From: Trichobilharzia szidati
Taxonomy: Eukaryota > Platyhelminthes > Trematoda > Strigeidida > Schistosomatidae
Reading direction: 5' to 3'
NCBI GenBank assembly: GCA_944472155.2
Contig: OX235279.1
Location: 47,899,564-47,963,563 of the forward strand
Length of the DNA stretch: 64,000 nt
The notes under the pieces were generated by a model. The model was not told the origin of the DNA. It worked only from the letters and a program-made list of their open reading frames with translations, and ran no database searches. Position numbers and translations under genes: made by a program. Every line of letters starts with the position of its first letter. Within the stretch, counting starts at the first letter, position 1. Shown here piece by piece: positions 21,311 to 32,355 of this stretch.

Positions 21311-22899
21311 TAACACTTGGTAGCAGTCGAAGAGATTCTAGACTGCGAAAAATTCAAATGAGAGCGAAAATATGGTTAAGATATAGAACAGTCGGTTGAC
21401 CAATAGTAAATGCTAACTCTACAAAATCAACCATAACTAAATGAAGCTCACCTGTACTTCATTGAATAATTTCCTACTTTCTGCAGTAGTCAGAAAACAC
21501 TCAGAGTATCCCTGTAGCACATACTGGTTATTGACTCCTCCTTGGAATAAGACTATTAATTCCAAAACATACACACACACACAAGTCCACACAAAATTCT
21601 GGTCTGTCTATGTATACTATATCATCTGCAGATGATTGTATTAATTGCAATGTGACAGTGCTCTATCAGCCTGTACTTAAATCGTATTCTAGCCATATCT
21701 ACCATGCATATCACTTTAATCGCATTAAGAATATCGATTATCTTACAAACTCAACTAGTTAGGAGTATTTCATAGGGTGAGTTTGCCACTCAGACGGAAA
21801 CTTTCCTCTGAGAAAAGTAAACGTCACTCAGGGAAACACTGCAGGACTGACAAATGACAGGAGAGAGATTATACTGTGATAGTGAGCAAGACTATGTAAA
21901 TTCTGACTATTGATTGGAAATACAGTCTGGTCAGATGAGATTAAGACCGATACAAATAAATGTGAACAGCAAACGGTTGAAGGACATTCGATTAAACCAT
22001 AGGTAAATGTGAAGCTAACTTAAGTATTACGCTGATGATAATTACAGGACGCAATTTAAGCAAATACGTATTGAACAGAATTGTTCTGAAACCTTATTCA
22101 CTCCTTACATTCAATATTCAGATTGTTCTTCCCCCTCGTTTCCGCTTTATTATTAAACGTAAGTGCATGACAATACAGGATGAATTGTGCTCAAAACATC
22201 ATCATCATCATCATCACCATCATCACTACAAATGCACAATAGTATAACACTGTGTTATTCTATTACACAAACTATTTGGTCAAAGCAAATTCATATCCAT
22301 TTACGTACCAACGCTGAATTTACAGGTTAGTAGTTGTGTGATCCGTTGCAGTCTACAAAAGTGATTCCCCAAAATTGAAGGAACTTGTTGCATATTATAA
22401 ACCTTTTAAATGCTGTGGATTAATAAATCCCCATAGATATATTGTACACATTGGACTTATTTTTCCTCAACTGTTAGTTTTGAGGGGGTAATCTCCCTTT
22501 TCCTTTCCACATCTGAAAATGCGACATATTCACCTACTTTGATATTTGAATATCATTTGTGTATATGACAGTCTGTCCCCCAAAAATCTTGACAATTCGC
22601 GACTCCAATTTTCAGTGCTTTCCTCTTAACGTATCTTCATTCCAACCCAGAAACATATATTTTTGCTTAACTAGCTCAAAGCATCACTTCACTGCTATTA
22701 GAATAACCTCGCGGAACGTAAAATTCCATATCTTAAGCTTCAGCTTGCTAGTTTCTTCACATGACCAACTGAGAAAACGCCTCTTGAAATGTATGTCACT
22801 GTCAACTCGATCATGTCTAAACCATTTGTTAGAAAACATATATTTAAGCGACAAAACACCTCAACCAATGTCAGACATGCCAACCCTCGTTGCAATTTA

Positions 22900-23010
22900 G
22901 GAAATTGATGTATCAAAGACTAGTGTGTGAAATGTCGCTACGGAGATTCCTGGAAAGCGTTCAACAAGTCCTTGCATTTTTAGACAACATAGTCAAAGTT
23001 GACGTGGTAG
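22900..23010 (+). pseudogene. Possible Gypsy-type RT relic
   Basis: A frame reading YQRLVCEMSLRRFLESVQQV followed by LAFLDNIVKVDV can be laid on the RT finger-palm segment Y-x-R-L-x-F-G-(L/M)...F...VL...Y-(L)-D-D-I-x-V, with FLDN in place of YLDD. The resemblance is weak and rests on one short block, so this is a low-confidence call. Confidence 0.25.
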
Positions 23011-25876
23011 ATGGAAAAATTGAATACATGAATGAAGGATATCTTCCACATACTGTTGCTTTCCCTTCTGCTTTCATCACACAAATACATGCACAGAAAC
23101 ATCATGTCTATGGTAAAAAATGGACCTAAGAAGATAGAGTTGACATTTCATCTAGCCAAATCACATCAGAAGGAACAAATAAGAATAGTCATCACAGAGG
23201 TTTATCATGTGTATGTTGTTCACAAACACCTGTGACATCACCATCAGTTTGGAAACAATGCACACCTTTGTATAATTACTCATCATGCTTGTCAAACTCT
23301 AACGAAAGATATATGGTGAAATACAGTGGTCGGTGATTTGTGATGACTCATGTCATCGTCGATGAACAGTTCAGTAGTAGTCTGTTTTATATAGCAGACA
23401 AAATTATTCGTAATGTTTTCGATTGGTAAAAGGAAACAAGAAGTAGGTGTCTTTGCTTTCGCAGATTGTGAGGATGAACAATCTAAACCTGCAAATCCAA
23501 GTCAAACACTCATCGGGACCAACATGGTTCACGTATTGTAGGAAACACATGACTTTGGACTTCGGTCTCCATGATGTCTGTAAGTGTTTATTAGTTCTCT
23601 AAACATCCCATTACCGATTTAATTGTAGCAACAATACGGATCACTAATGTGCCCCAGAAGTCGAAATTACTGACTCAATCAATAAGGCTTACATTTTCTG
23701 TACAGTCGTTACTACAGCATCCATGAACCTACCAACTACACAAACAGTGGTGTAACTGTATGACAAGGTGGTAAGACAGTTACCAGGAATTATGCAACGC
23801 TCACATGAGGAGACTGATATACATCATTGTGTGATAAGCCAAATTAAAAGCAGTAGACCACCAAGTATACATGTCACATACGTCATGGGCTCTATAGATT
23901 AACTATCACAAGAAAGAAATCAGACAAGATTCTCTAGCTTGAAAACAAATTGTATTACGGAAAGCTCCTCGTGACGTTCGTCCATATAACAATCAATGCA
24001 CAATTTGTCGAGAACCTACCTATCTCATTTCTTTAGAAACAGTTCGGTTGAACAGTGTAGTTAGTAAACCTATCGAGGCGAGACTCTCCATTGAACTAAT
24101 TGATCCCCTTTTTTTTCGTCTCTTGCATATACTGAGAACAAGCAGGTTTGATTTCAAATGCATTAAAGCTTCACACGTTAAAGATATCGATACAATTCGT
24201 CCCTGTCTGACTGAACTTCAGGGAACCATATCATGCGACTTACTAAGTACATTTTGAAAAAGATAAATTATATGAATGCGTATCAGGAAATAGTATGCTG
24301 ACACTAGCCTAGCTCAAAGCTCAACAATCCGAAGCCCTGTTTTTATACTGATGAGCTAAGAATTCCACTTTCAGGCATCAAATATTTACGGGCGGTACGA
24401 AGGGGACTCCAGTATGCATAGGCTGTCCTCCAACACTAATACTCTCATTTGATGCCGACTTGATACAGTTAGTAATTCGAATAAGAACCTGTCTAAAATA
24501 CAAAATATATTTCAGGAATGATGTTTTCAAGCTGAGGTGCATGCTTAGCTAGCCATGAATTGGGCAGTGACAATCAAACGTAACATGACAGTGAGTCGAA
24601 GATTGTGTGTTCCATCAGGTACTCTCAGTCTAACCAGTCTGCTGAAACACTGAACTTCAGTACCCAAATGTCGACTGATGACAGAACTGTAGGCTATTGA
24701 TTTTCTGTAATCATTTACTGACATTCTACAAATCATCTTGAAAGGAATACGAATGAACCAGCAGAAAAACGTCTAACTACATTACTGAAGAAAATGAAAG
24801 ATGGACGGTACAAGATGACAGGCATATATGTGAATAACCTAAAGTAAATTAGAAAGATATCCTACCTCGACTTCTAATTCACATTATCAACCTTCCATAG
24901 AATTGCATATTTACATAGCTAATAGATGTCTTCAAATATCTACTCAGACGTGTAACAACATACTTTCAACTTAATAGAATTAGTGAAAGGCGACAATGTG
25001 TTTCAAAGGCGAGTGCTTCCTGTAGACGTTGCTTGTCTCCTCGTATTTGCATATCCTAAATAATATTTCGTGCTTCAGATTTCATCACATTTAACCCAAC
25101 TTAGACAGTTTTTCCTCATCAACCAGTTCGCAGACGTACTTTTCAGCAGAAAGTTGGCGTTGTGCATGGATTCCTCGGGTGATTCACCTCTAGCTCAACT
25201 TTTATAACCAGTCTACAAAGTAATATCCTTCTGACAAATGGTATGTAAGTAACATATCTATCATTCATCAATAAAATTCACTTCTGAGTCACACACGGCG
25301 TTTCTATTCCTAAACATTCGGCTTAATGGATGATCCTACTGAGAAATCAAAATAAAGAAAGCCAGCATGAACTCCACATGAATTCACTCACTCGACTTAT
25401 CATGGCCAGAGTAATACTTACAATCCACTTTCCTACTACAACATTAATAAATTCTACATATTTAATCGCCCTTTTATTCCTTTCCCCTTCGCATACAACT
25501 TCAGTTAAACATCTCAACTTCTCTTCTATCTCCGTGTACATTCAAATCGACGAACTCCCCTTCATATGTATCACATACCACCGACTCCCGTATCCCTACC
25601 CCGTTTCCTACACAATACTCCTTTACTAAGCAAATATTTTCCAGAATAATTCACTACTATTCCTTCATCACTTTATCACTGAATATAAATACGATTATTC
25701 AGCTGACCCAGTTTTATGTCGACACACAGCTTCTAGTCGAACAATAGATTGACTTCAACAGTTCAACAAATACTGACAACTTGCGCTAGGAATTGAAAAC
25801 ACGAAGAATTCATATCTTCCAATAAATGTATTCGTAAATATAGCAAATTGGAAAAAAACGCGGCACATTTCACTGT

Positions 25877-26497
<621 letters not shown>

Positions 26498-26566
26498 CTA
26501 TGTAGAAAACAAAACCTGATCCGTCCACTGAGCTACAGAATTCGCAGCCCTGATACTATAGATAAT

Positions 26567-26741
26567 GTGCGTTGGTGGCACAGTGATTTGGACGCTCGCT
26601 GACCCTGCACGTGGTCAGGGGTTCGTTCCCCTTCCGACGTACACCTTTACCTTGCTAAGCGAGAAATAAAGCTGGTAAAGAGGAAAGGTTGGGCATGAGG
26701 CTAGCAACCTGATTCTGTAAAAGTAAGCACTGCTACAGAAA
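26567..26741 (+). mobile_element. tRNA-headed SINE (type 1), copy 3, 3'-truncated
   Basis: Head GTGCGTTGGTGGCACAG from 26567, B box GGGTTCGTTCCC, then body TAAAGAGGAAAGGTTGGGC and GCTAGCAACC. It ends after GCTACAGAAA at 26741, lacking the RTE-like tail present in copies 2 and 4. It lies about 70 bp upstream of the tubulin exon, i.e. inside the intron. Confidence 0.8.
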
Positions 26742-26765
26742 GGTCAAATTTTGATCACAGTTCAT

Positions 26766-27020
26766 ACAATTTTTGTTTATTATACATGTTGATGCCTGTT
26801 TTATGACTCATGATTGGACAAAGTTTCAAAAACAAGAGATGTTCCTTTAATATATAAACCTCTGTTACGTTAATTTCGATTAATTTCCCTGAAGAAGTTC
26901 GGACCAGATTGCCGAACGAAACGCTGGAATTAATCATTTCAATTTCGCTGATATTTTACAAATATAATTTTTGACAAATGTCTACTTCTCACTCGGCGCT
27001 CAATTATTTTGCAACTATCT
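26766..27020 (+). mobile_element. 255-bp insertion with hammerhead-like core, flanked by 24-bp direct repeats
   Basis: The segment is bounded by a 24-bp direct repeat (26742-26765 and 27021-27044, one mismatch), as expected of a target-site duplication. It contains no ORF of note. Its centre (26878-26935) folds into a hammerhead-like structure. A short non-coding unit with a hammerhead and a target duplication recalls retrozymes or a solo terminal repeat of a Penelope-like element; the block CGCTGGAATTAAT is shared (inverted) with the PLE-1 end near 2239-2252, favouring PLE origin. Orientation is set by the ribozyme-like strand. Confidence 0.6.
26878..26935 (+). ncRNA. Hammerhead-like RNA motif
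   Basis: Arms GATTAATTTCC (26878-26888) and GGAATTAATC (26926-26935) can pair as stem I with one bulge. Between them: CTGAAGA (26889-26895), a perfect 6-bp stem GTTCGG/CCGAAC (26897-26902, 26912-26917) with a 9-nt loop, and GAAA (26918-26921). This fits the CUGANGA...GAAA hammerhead core, with two reservations: one extra A (26896) between box one and stem II, and almost no stem III (CGCT). Such minimal stem III forms usually work only as dimers. Activity is not established. Confidence 0.5.
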
Positions 27021-27090
27021 GGTCAAATCTTGATCACAGTTCATGTGAACACTTACCCTCATGGTTTTAAAAAGGAAAAAAAGGTCCTTG

Positions 27091-27220
27091 ATATAAGAAT
27101 AAAACTTGTGCACTGTGGTAGAGTGTAATTAAGAGCAATAAATTGTGCTCGAAACGTCATCAGTAAACATTACTGTATAAGACTGTGAGACTTTATCAAA
27201 ATAAAATTTACCCATAATGG
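27091..27220 (+). repeat. PLE-type terminal repeat, head-to-head copy
   Basis: 27091-27131 is the reverse complement of 21268-21308 (GTGCACTGTGGTAGAGTGTA), and 27131-27220 is the direct copy of 21179-21262, including the GAGCA/TGCTC hairpin and GAAACGTC. Two terminal repeats therefore meet in inverted orientation just upstream of a PLE coding remnant. Confidence 0.7.
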
Positions 27221-27227
27221 AAGAAAA

Positions 27228-27450
27228 AAGGTCCCCTTGAAGCTCTATTCTGGAATACATGATCGAGTCGGAGCACCAAACAAACCCACAAAGTAACTTC
27301 AAATTCATCTACGGAATACGTGAGGATGTTGCTAAAAGAGTACGAATCCCACTTCTTCAAACCACAGAAGCAATGGCAATCCACATATTAAAACCTGGAC
27401 TCTGTATACAAAAGAAGTTTGTTCAGTCATTAAATCTGGAGTGAACCTGA
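27228..27450 (+). pseudogene. PLE-5 endonuclease C-terminal fragment
   Basis: The frame 27259-27444 ends with EAMAIHILKPGLCIQKKFVQ and SLNLE before TGA. This matches the closing segment of Penelope GIY-YIG proteins and parallels 11815-11950 (KPELCVQKHFV). It is heavily 5'-truncated, with little more than 60 codons surviving. 3' untranslated-like, AT-rich sequence follows to about 27700; 27700-27956 is unassigned. Confidence 0.6.
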
Positions 27451-27956
27451 CCTATCTTAACACTATACACGTAATTTTGTTTTGACTTTTTCCCAATTGC
27501 TTGTTTCTTAACTGCACAATATTTTTCCTCCACCTCTTATCAAGTCTGTATCCCTTATTACCACTGTTGTCAACTTTTGTTCAGTCAATTAGATTACGTC
27601 ACTCAAACTGCTTATTTAATCTTTATTTGGTTTCTAACCCATTAAAACTCTCTATATAATGTAATTTGTTAACTAAAATTTACAATTCTAATGACAAATC
27701 TTTCCAGTATTCATTCTGTTGCTAAGATAATTAATTATATATGTATGCGACTTTACAGCTTGAGAATGATATCGCTGAACGTCTTTTTTTATATGACTCG
27801 CTGGGAGTTTTAAGCAGCACAAAAATAAATGTCTATAGTTGGGATTGTACAACTTAGTGAATGAATTCGCCGAAAAGAGACTAGCCAATGGATTACATGT
27901 TTTGTTTCATTAGTGTCTGGATAAATATTGCTCATGACCTTCATTCCATTCATTTT

Positions 27957-28195
27957 AATGGTGCGTTGGGGCCACAGCCGTTGAGTGCTCGCCAACCACA
28001 TAGGTGATTCGGGGTTCGATCACAGGCAGACTAACTCCTTTACCTCACTAAGCCAGTAATAGGACCAGCAGAGAGAGAAGGTTGGGCATGACACTAGCAA
28101 CCCCATCCCCTTAAAATTAACATAACTGCTACCGAACCTTCAAGCCTGTAGCCTGAAGCCCTACGTTCCACCTAGAACGTAAAGAAATAAAGTAA
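27957..28195 (+). mobile_element. tRNA-headed SINE (type 1), copy 4
   Basis: Head GTGCGTTGGGGCCACAGCCG, B box GGGGTTCGATCAC, body GAGAAGGTTGGGCATGACAC and GCTAGCAACCCC, tail CCTGAAGCCCTACGTTCCAC with AGAACGTAAAG and an A-rich end (AAATAAAGTAAATAAT). This copy preserves the tail that best matches the RTE-1 3' end (TTGAAGCCCTATGTTCCAC). Confidence 0.8.
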
Positions 28196-28960
28196 ATAAT
28201 AAAAATAACAGTATTAATAAGTAGAACTTATCTATGTTATTAACATTGAGACTAAGCAGTATTAATGAGTTAGCAGTCACTGTTCCTGTATTAACTGTAC
28301 ATCTCGCGAAAAGTGATGTGTGAACTTAATTTCATCATCAATAATTGACAACATTTTAGGCTTGTAAAAACTTTTATTTACAGTGACAACTCTCGACACT
28401 TTGTCAGCGTTAATACCGGATATTCTCGTAGTTTCTTCAGTTTTCGATGATAAAGTCATGAATACAACATGACAAGATTAAAAAGCAAGATGCTTATAAG
28501 AGAAGAGAATCTAATACCAGATTGAACCTTCTTCATATCATCTAGCAATAATTGTATCGCTGTTTCCCTCTCTAACAGATGATCTGTCTCTATCGCAACA
28601 CATAAACATATTGTGTGACTTCATTTCCACTGCTTGTCACTCTTTCGACTGTAATAATATCCTCATGTATTTGTGAAAATGTTAACATGGCAAAGTCCGC
28701 CTACCGACCATCTACTAACTCGGAGTCTCCAGTCTGTTCATTCAGGGGTGGGCAAATATATTTAGAATCGGAAGATAAGTAGAGGGCCAGCGTTTTACAG
28801 TTTGTAACTTAACAATGTTGTTAAATTGATTTTCGCTAGTTGTGCATTCGTCAGAAGCTTAAACACTAAGTGAGACAATTTTCAAGACGACGACGACGAC
28901 GTTGGCATTATTCAAGTGTTGGTTTGCAGGGATTTGATTCGACTGTTTACAGGATTTCAT
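28196..28960. other. Intergenic, no gene recognised
   Basis: A 60-codon minus-strand frame (28459-28277) is open but matches nothing I know. A (GAC)n patch lies near 28888-28901. Confidence 0.45.
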
Positions 28961-28964
28961 CATG

Positions 28965-29670
28965 ACTTGAAGGGCCTAGCGCCTCATGTCACTCAACAGT
29001 CTCCTCATTGTATGTCCAATCCGTCTCCATTTCTTTCTGCATATTTGATCCATTACATCACAATCAAGAATATCATCAGTGATAGTGTTGTGTTGCTCTA
29101 CTTGACCAAACTAGCGTACACGTATATACTAGTACTTCTTCGGGTTTATTATTGTGTCCTAACGTTGTGATTATGCGACATCCACAACGTAACTCAAGAG
29201 GCACTTGAGAAGGAGTACCAACGTAATCAAAATTCAAAAGTCGGGTGAATACAATGTATCAGTTGTTAACACGCAATCTTTAGAGTGGTAAACAAATCAA
29301 AGTCCAATTACATAGTGAAAGTATGCTACGATGATGAATAATGAAATGGGTCACTACAATAGTAGTCAGTCTTGTCTTAATCCTATATTCATTTGAATGG
29401 CTTTGCCGAGATTTCCGTTGTGAATGCCACTTGATATGTGGCATTGTCAAATAGCTGTGGAATGTGGCGGATAACAGTTTGTGACACTCCGTAGTACCGA
29501 AGCAGGTTTCAAATTACTTCGTGGTCAACGCTGTAGAAAGTTATTTCAAAGCGGACGAAGCTGAGGTAGAGATTTGACTGTTATTCTATTCTCCTCTCGT
29601 TGATGATAAGCTGCGTTGCAGTTTTACCCACCTATGATTTCCTTTTCCTGAATCCAGGTGGTTACAGGTG
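28965..29670 (-). pseudogene. RTE-3: old RTE-type LINE remnant (RT region)
   Basis: Minus-strand nucleotide similarity to RTE-1: 28970-29050 corresponds to about 40745-40830, and 29366-29670 corresponds to about 41488-41780, including CAAATTACTTCGTGGTCAACGC and GAGGTAGAGATTTGA. The intervening RT sequence (about 40830-41450) is deleted. A 273-bp solo LTR interrupts it at 29086-29358. Many stops; long dead. Confidence 0.75.
29086..29358. mobile_element. Solo LTR inserted in RTE-3
   Basis: A 273-bp insertion that starts TGTTGTG and ends CACTACA, flanked by a 4-bp duplication ATAG (29082-29085 and 29359-29362). Removing it with one ATAG restores a continuous match to RTE-1 (GTGATAGTAGTCAGTCTTG against GTGATAATAAGCACCCTTG). 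TG...CA ends plus a 4-bp target duplication fit an LTR-retrotransposon solo LTR. It is not the LTR of the Gypsy element at 61 kb. Confidence 0.7.
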
Positions 29671-30359
29671 GAATTTCGCATCCACAGCATTTTCAAACTT
29701 ACCAGTAGTTTCGTTAAATGAGTATTGTACACACTGCACATGCCAATATACTTCGCTCCTGTCATACATGCTGCATGCTAATTTTGCTTGCATTTAATTC
29801 CAAAGAATCTGATCCCAGTGAAGCTGACTGAAATCTCAAGCCAATCTTGACTTTTATCTTAAAGTACCTTATTTAAACTAATATATCATATGAAATGACT
29901 CACTTTCGTTCGTTTGAAGTATATGAAGTACACTACGAAAAGTGCTTAGGCTTGATGACGAGCATTTTCGACTTTGATTGAAGGACAAAAGCATTCCTCA
30001 ACGCAATGCTTACCATACCGTGTTCAACAAGTGGAAAGAAAGTACAAAATGTATTAAAGCTTTGTTCCACTACCAGGTAATCTCTGGAGTGGATAAAACA
30101 CCTGTCCCGTGGTGTGTGATTTCTCAAAGTGTACTCATTTGGTGTCTGGTAGCGAAGTATGGTTGGTAAACTAGTCGCTGATGTGTCTGTGTTGTTAAAT
30201 GTCGCTTAATTTTAATTAAACGACTAAGTGCTTTTGTTTTGTGTTCTGTTATCAGTACTCACAAGTCAGGTAGTTTACTGATTGCCTGGGTAATTGGGTA
30301 TTTCACATTTATTAAGGCTGGTATAGTGTAGCATATCAATGGGAAAACCAGTATTTACA
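29671..30359. other. Intergenic, no gene recognised
   Basis: No family resemblance on either strand; short ORFs only. Confidence 0.5.
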
Positions 30360-30640
30360 AGGTTATGGTCAAACGACAACACCTATCCCAGATATCTGGA
30401 AAATTCTACTACCCATACGACAAATAGGAGAAGACAAAGAAAACTATAAAACTCAGGTTTCAAAGTCGTGTGATTACAATTGATATGATTATGAACAATA
30501 AATTTTGTTCGAAACGTCGTCCAGTAAATAATACTGTTTCACTGTGTGATACGTCTAATAAACAAACTAATATGGAATTACTTACTACCACAGTGCCCAA
30601 GTTTTACACATACACTGTGATTAGTACTCTTCATTTAGCT
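30360..30640 (+). repeat. PLE 3' terminal repeat, diverged copy
   Basis: Matches 19865-20150: CAACACCTATCCCAGATATC, then the hairpin GAACA/TGTTC followed by GAAACGTC (30491-30517), then AATATGGAATTACTTACTAC and the CAGTGCCCAAGTTTTACAC end. No coding remnant is clear upstream. 30641-31240 shows nothing recognisable. Confidence 0.6.
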
Positions 30641-31284
30641 CACCATATTAGCTACTGGACGTATGTTTTCATCGAGGTTGTACAATTCTTCGTGTGAGGA
30701 GGGGATCAAATGCGAAATCTCGTTAAGGAGCTTAGTGACAGAACAACGCTGAGTATTGCCATAACCTTATATTTGAACCCTGATTCACGAAGTCTGGTGT
30801 TTATGTCAGACTGACCTTGGTGTATTACTATCATAGAAAGAATACTTGGTGTTTCCTCTACTAAATGTTTAGTCTGTATTGACTCGGACTTATTAGCACA
30901 CTGAGTGTCGTCAGTGGGATAAGTCTGGAGGTGGATTACGGACAACAGTTTGTTCTTGTCGTCAGTAATAATAATCAATAGACCATAGCAGAATGCTGTT
31001 TAACTACTAATCAAGTACGTGTACAAATATTCTAAAGTATGAACAAAGTTCTGGTTTCAGGTTTACTATGGCCAGTTGAAAGTCTCTTTAGGATACTTCA
31101 CAATTATTGAAAAAGGGAGTGCTTTTTTCACGTATTTGACAAATCGCTGTTTTTGTTGTGTTATTCACTTCAACAACATTTTTTAAAACTTTAACTTGAC
31201 TTTTGTGTGTTGAGTTTTGATTTTAACCACTTATATAGTCTATATTGGGTAAATTGTCTTGGCTGTTTCCAGTAGAAGTTCATT

Positions 31285-32355
31285 ATGTCAAAAGTACCAC
31301 ATAAATGTAATAGGGCGGAGTGTTACTTTTTGGTAGATGATGGAATACAGTGTAATAACTGTAAAAAGTGGTATCATAAGATGTGTACTGGATTACGTCC
31401 AGCTGCATATAAACGTTGTAGTGCTCCGACATCCCACTGGATATGCAGAATGTGTTGCTCCCCAAAGATGACTTTAATAAGGGAGGCTCACGAAATACTG
31501 TCTAAAGCCATGGAACTTCCCGATGATAACGTGGCTAGTAAGAGTGACACAGACTGCCCGTCTGAAGATGACGCAGTAAGTGCCATCATGAATGTTACCA
31601 CACCGGCGTTTACTATCCCAGTTACCCCGGAAGTAAAACCTACTAGGCGTTTGAAGCGTCTTAGTAAGCGAAAAGGTAACAAAACGGAAGCTGCAAACAG
31701 CATCTCAGCACCGGAGAACTCTGTAAGCAAAGTTCACCATGAAGGCGGTGCAGACACTGATCTTGAATGTACCATCAAAAACTGCAGCAGCCCTGAGAAG
31801 CAACTGCAGACAGATGATCAGTGGGTAACGAAAATAAGCAATCGGAAGAAACATAGTAATATTGATGGTAGGCAAACGTCTGTCACCTGTAGCCAGGCTG
31901 CATCAATAGTGGTGAGAAAAGGCGTAGCCACTGCTAAACACGACAAGCTCTCCTTAGACTCTAACATAATTGTTGGAAATTCAGATGAGTCCAAAGAATC
32001 TGATCCCGTGAAAAGGCACGATCACGACCTTAAATTAGTGAGTAGTATTATAAGGAAGATGCTCCCAGCGAATTTCCCTGGAGTATCGATTAAAAAGCTG
32101 ATTAGAATAGGCAAAAGAGATGATGAATGTTCTAATCAGCGTAGCTTGCTTAAAGTAGTCTTAGGTTCTCCTGATGAACGGAATCATCTACTGGCTAATG
32201 TACACGACCTTGCCGGGTCAGGAATTTCAGTCAGACCTGATTTATCTCTTGAAGACAGACTTAAACGAAAAGAAGTTTTGTCCCAGCTAGAAACAAGACG
32301 TAAAAATGGTGAGACTAACCTTAAACTGGTGGGTTTTCAAATAGTCAGGTTTTGA
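31285..32355 (+). CDS. PHD-LINE ORF1 protein (PHD finger)
   Basis: 356 codons, ATG at 31285, TGA at 32353-32355. Residues 8-57 form a C4HC3 PHD zinc finger: C8, C13, C23, C26, H31, C34, C54 and C57, with the usual Trp two residues before C54. The middle is Ser/Lys-rich and probably disordered. Residues about 245-356 form the conserved ORF1 C-terminal region of such LINEs (IKKLIRIGK ... ERNHLLANVHDLAGSGISVR). In retrotransposition the ORF1 product is expected to bind element RNA; PHD fingers in cellular proteins read histone H3 tails, so a chromatin-targeting role is possible but unproven here. Its frame is intact although ORF2 is dead. Confidence 0.85.
   Translation: MSKVPHKCNRAECYFLVDDGIQCNNCKKWYHKMCTGLRPAAYKRCSAPTSHWICRMCCSPKMTLIREAHEILSKAMELPDDNVASKSDTDCPSEDDAVSAIMNVTTPAFTIPVTPEVKPTRRLKRLSKRKGNKTEAANSISAPENSVSKVHHEGGADTDLECTIKNCSSPEKQLQTDDQWVTKISNRKKHSNIDGRQTSVTCSQAASIVVRKGVATAKHDKLSLDSNIIVGNSDESKESDPVKRHDHDLKLVSSIIRKMLPANFPGVSIKKLIRIGKRDDECSNQRSLLKVVLGSPDERNHLLANVHDLAGSGISVRPDLSLEDRLKRKEVLSQLETRRKNGETNLKLVGFQIVRF

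Larger units (their letters stand above)
20780..25870. other. Long stretch without a recognised cellular gene
   Basis: Contains the PLE-type terminal repeat at 21165-21310, a (CAT)n tract near 22198-22228 and a weak RT-like relic at 22900-23010. The remainder, including 23020-25870, shows no family I can name on either strand. Confidence 0.5.

Noticed and set aside
22198..22247. Poly-histidine protein
   Set aside because: The His run is the translation of a (CAT)n microsatellite; no flanking coding signal.
28277..28459. 60-codon minus-strand gene
   Set aside because: Open frame with reasonable composition but no recognisable domain, neighbour or splice context.
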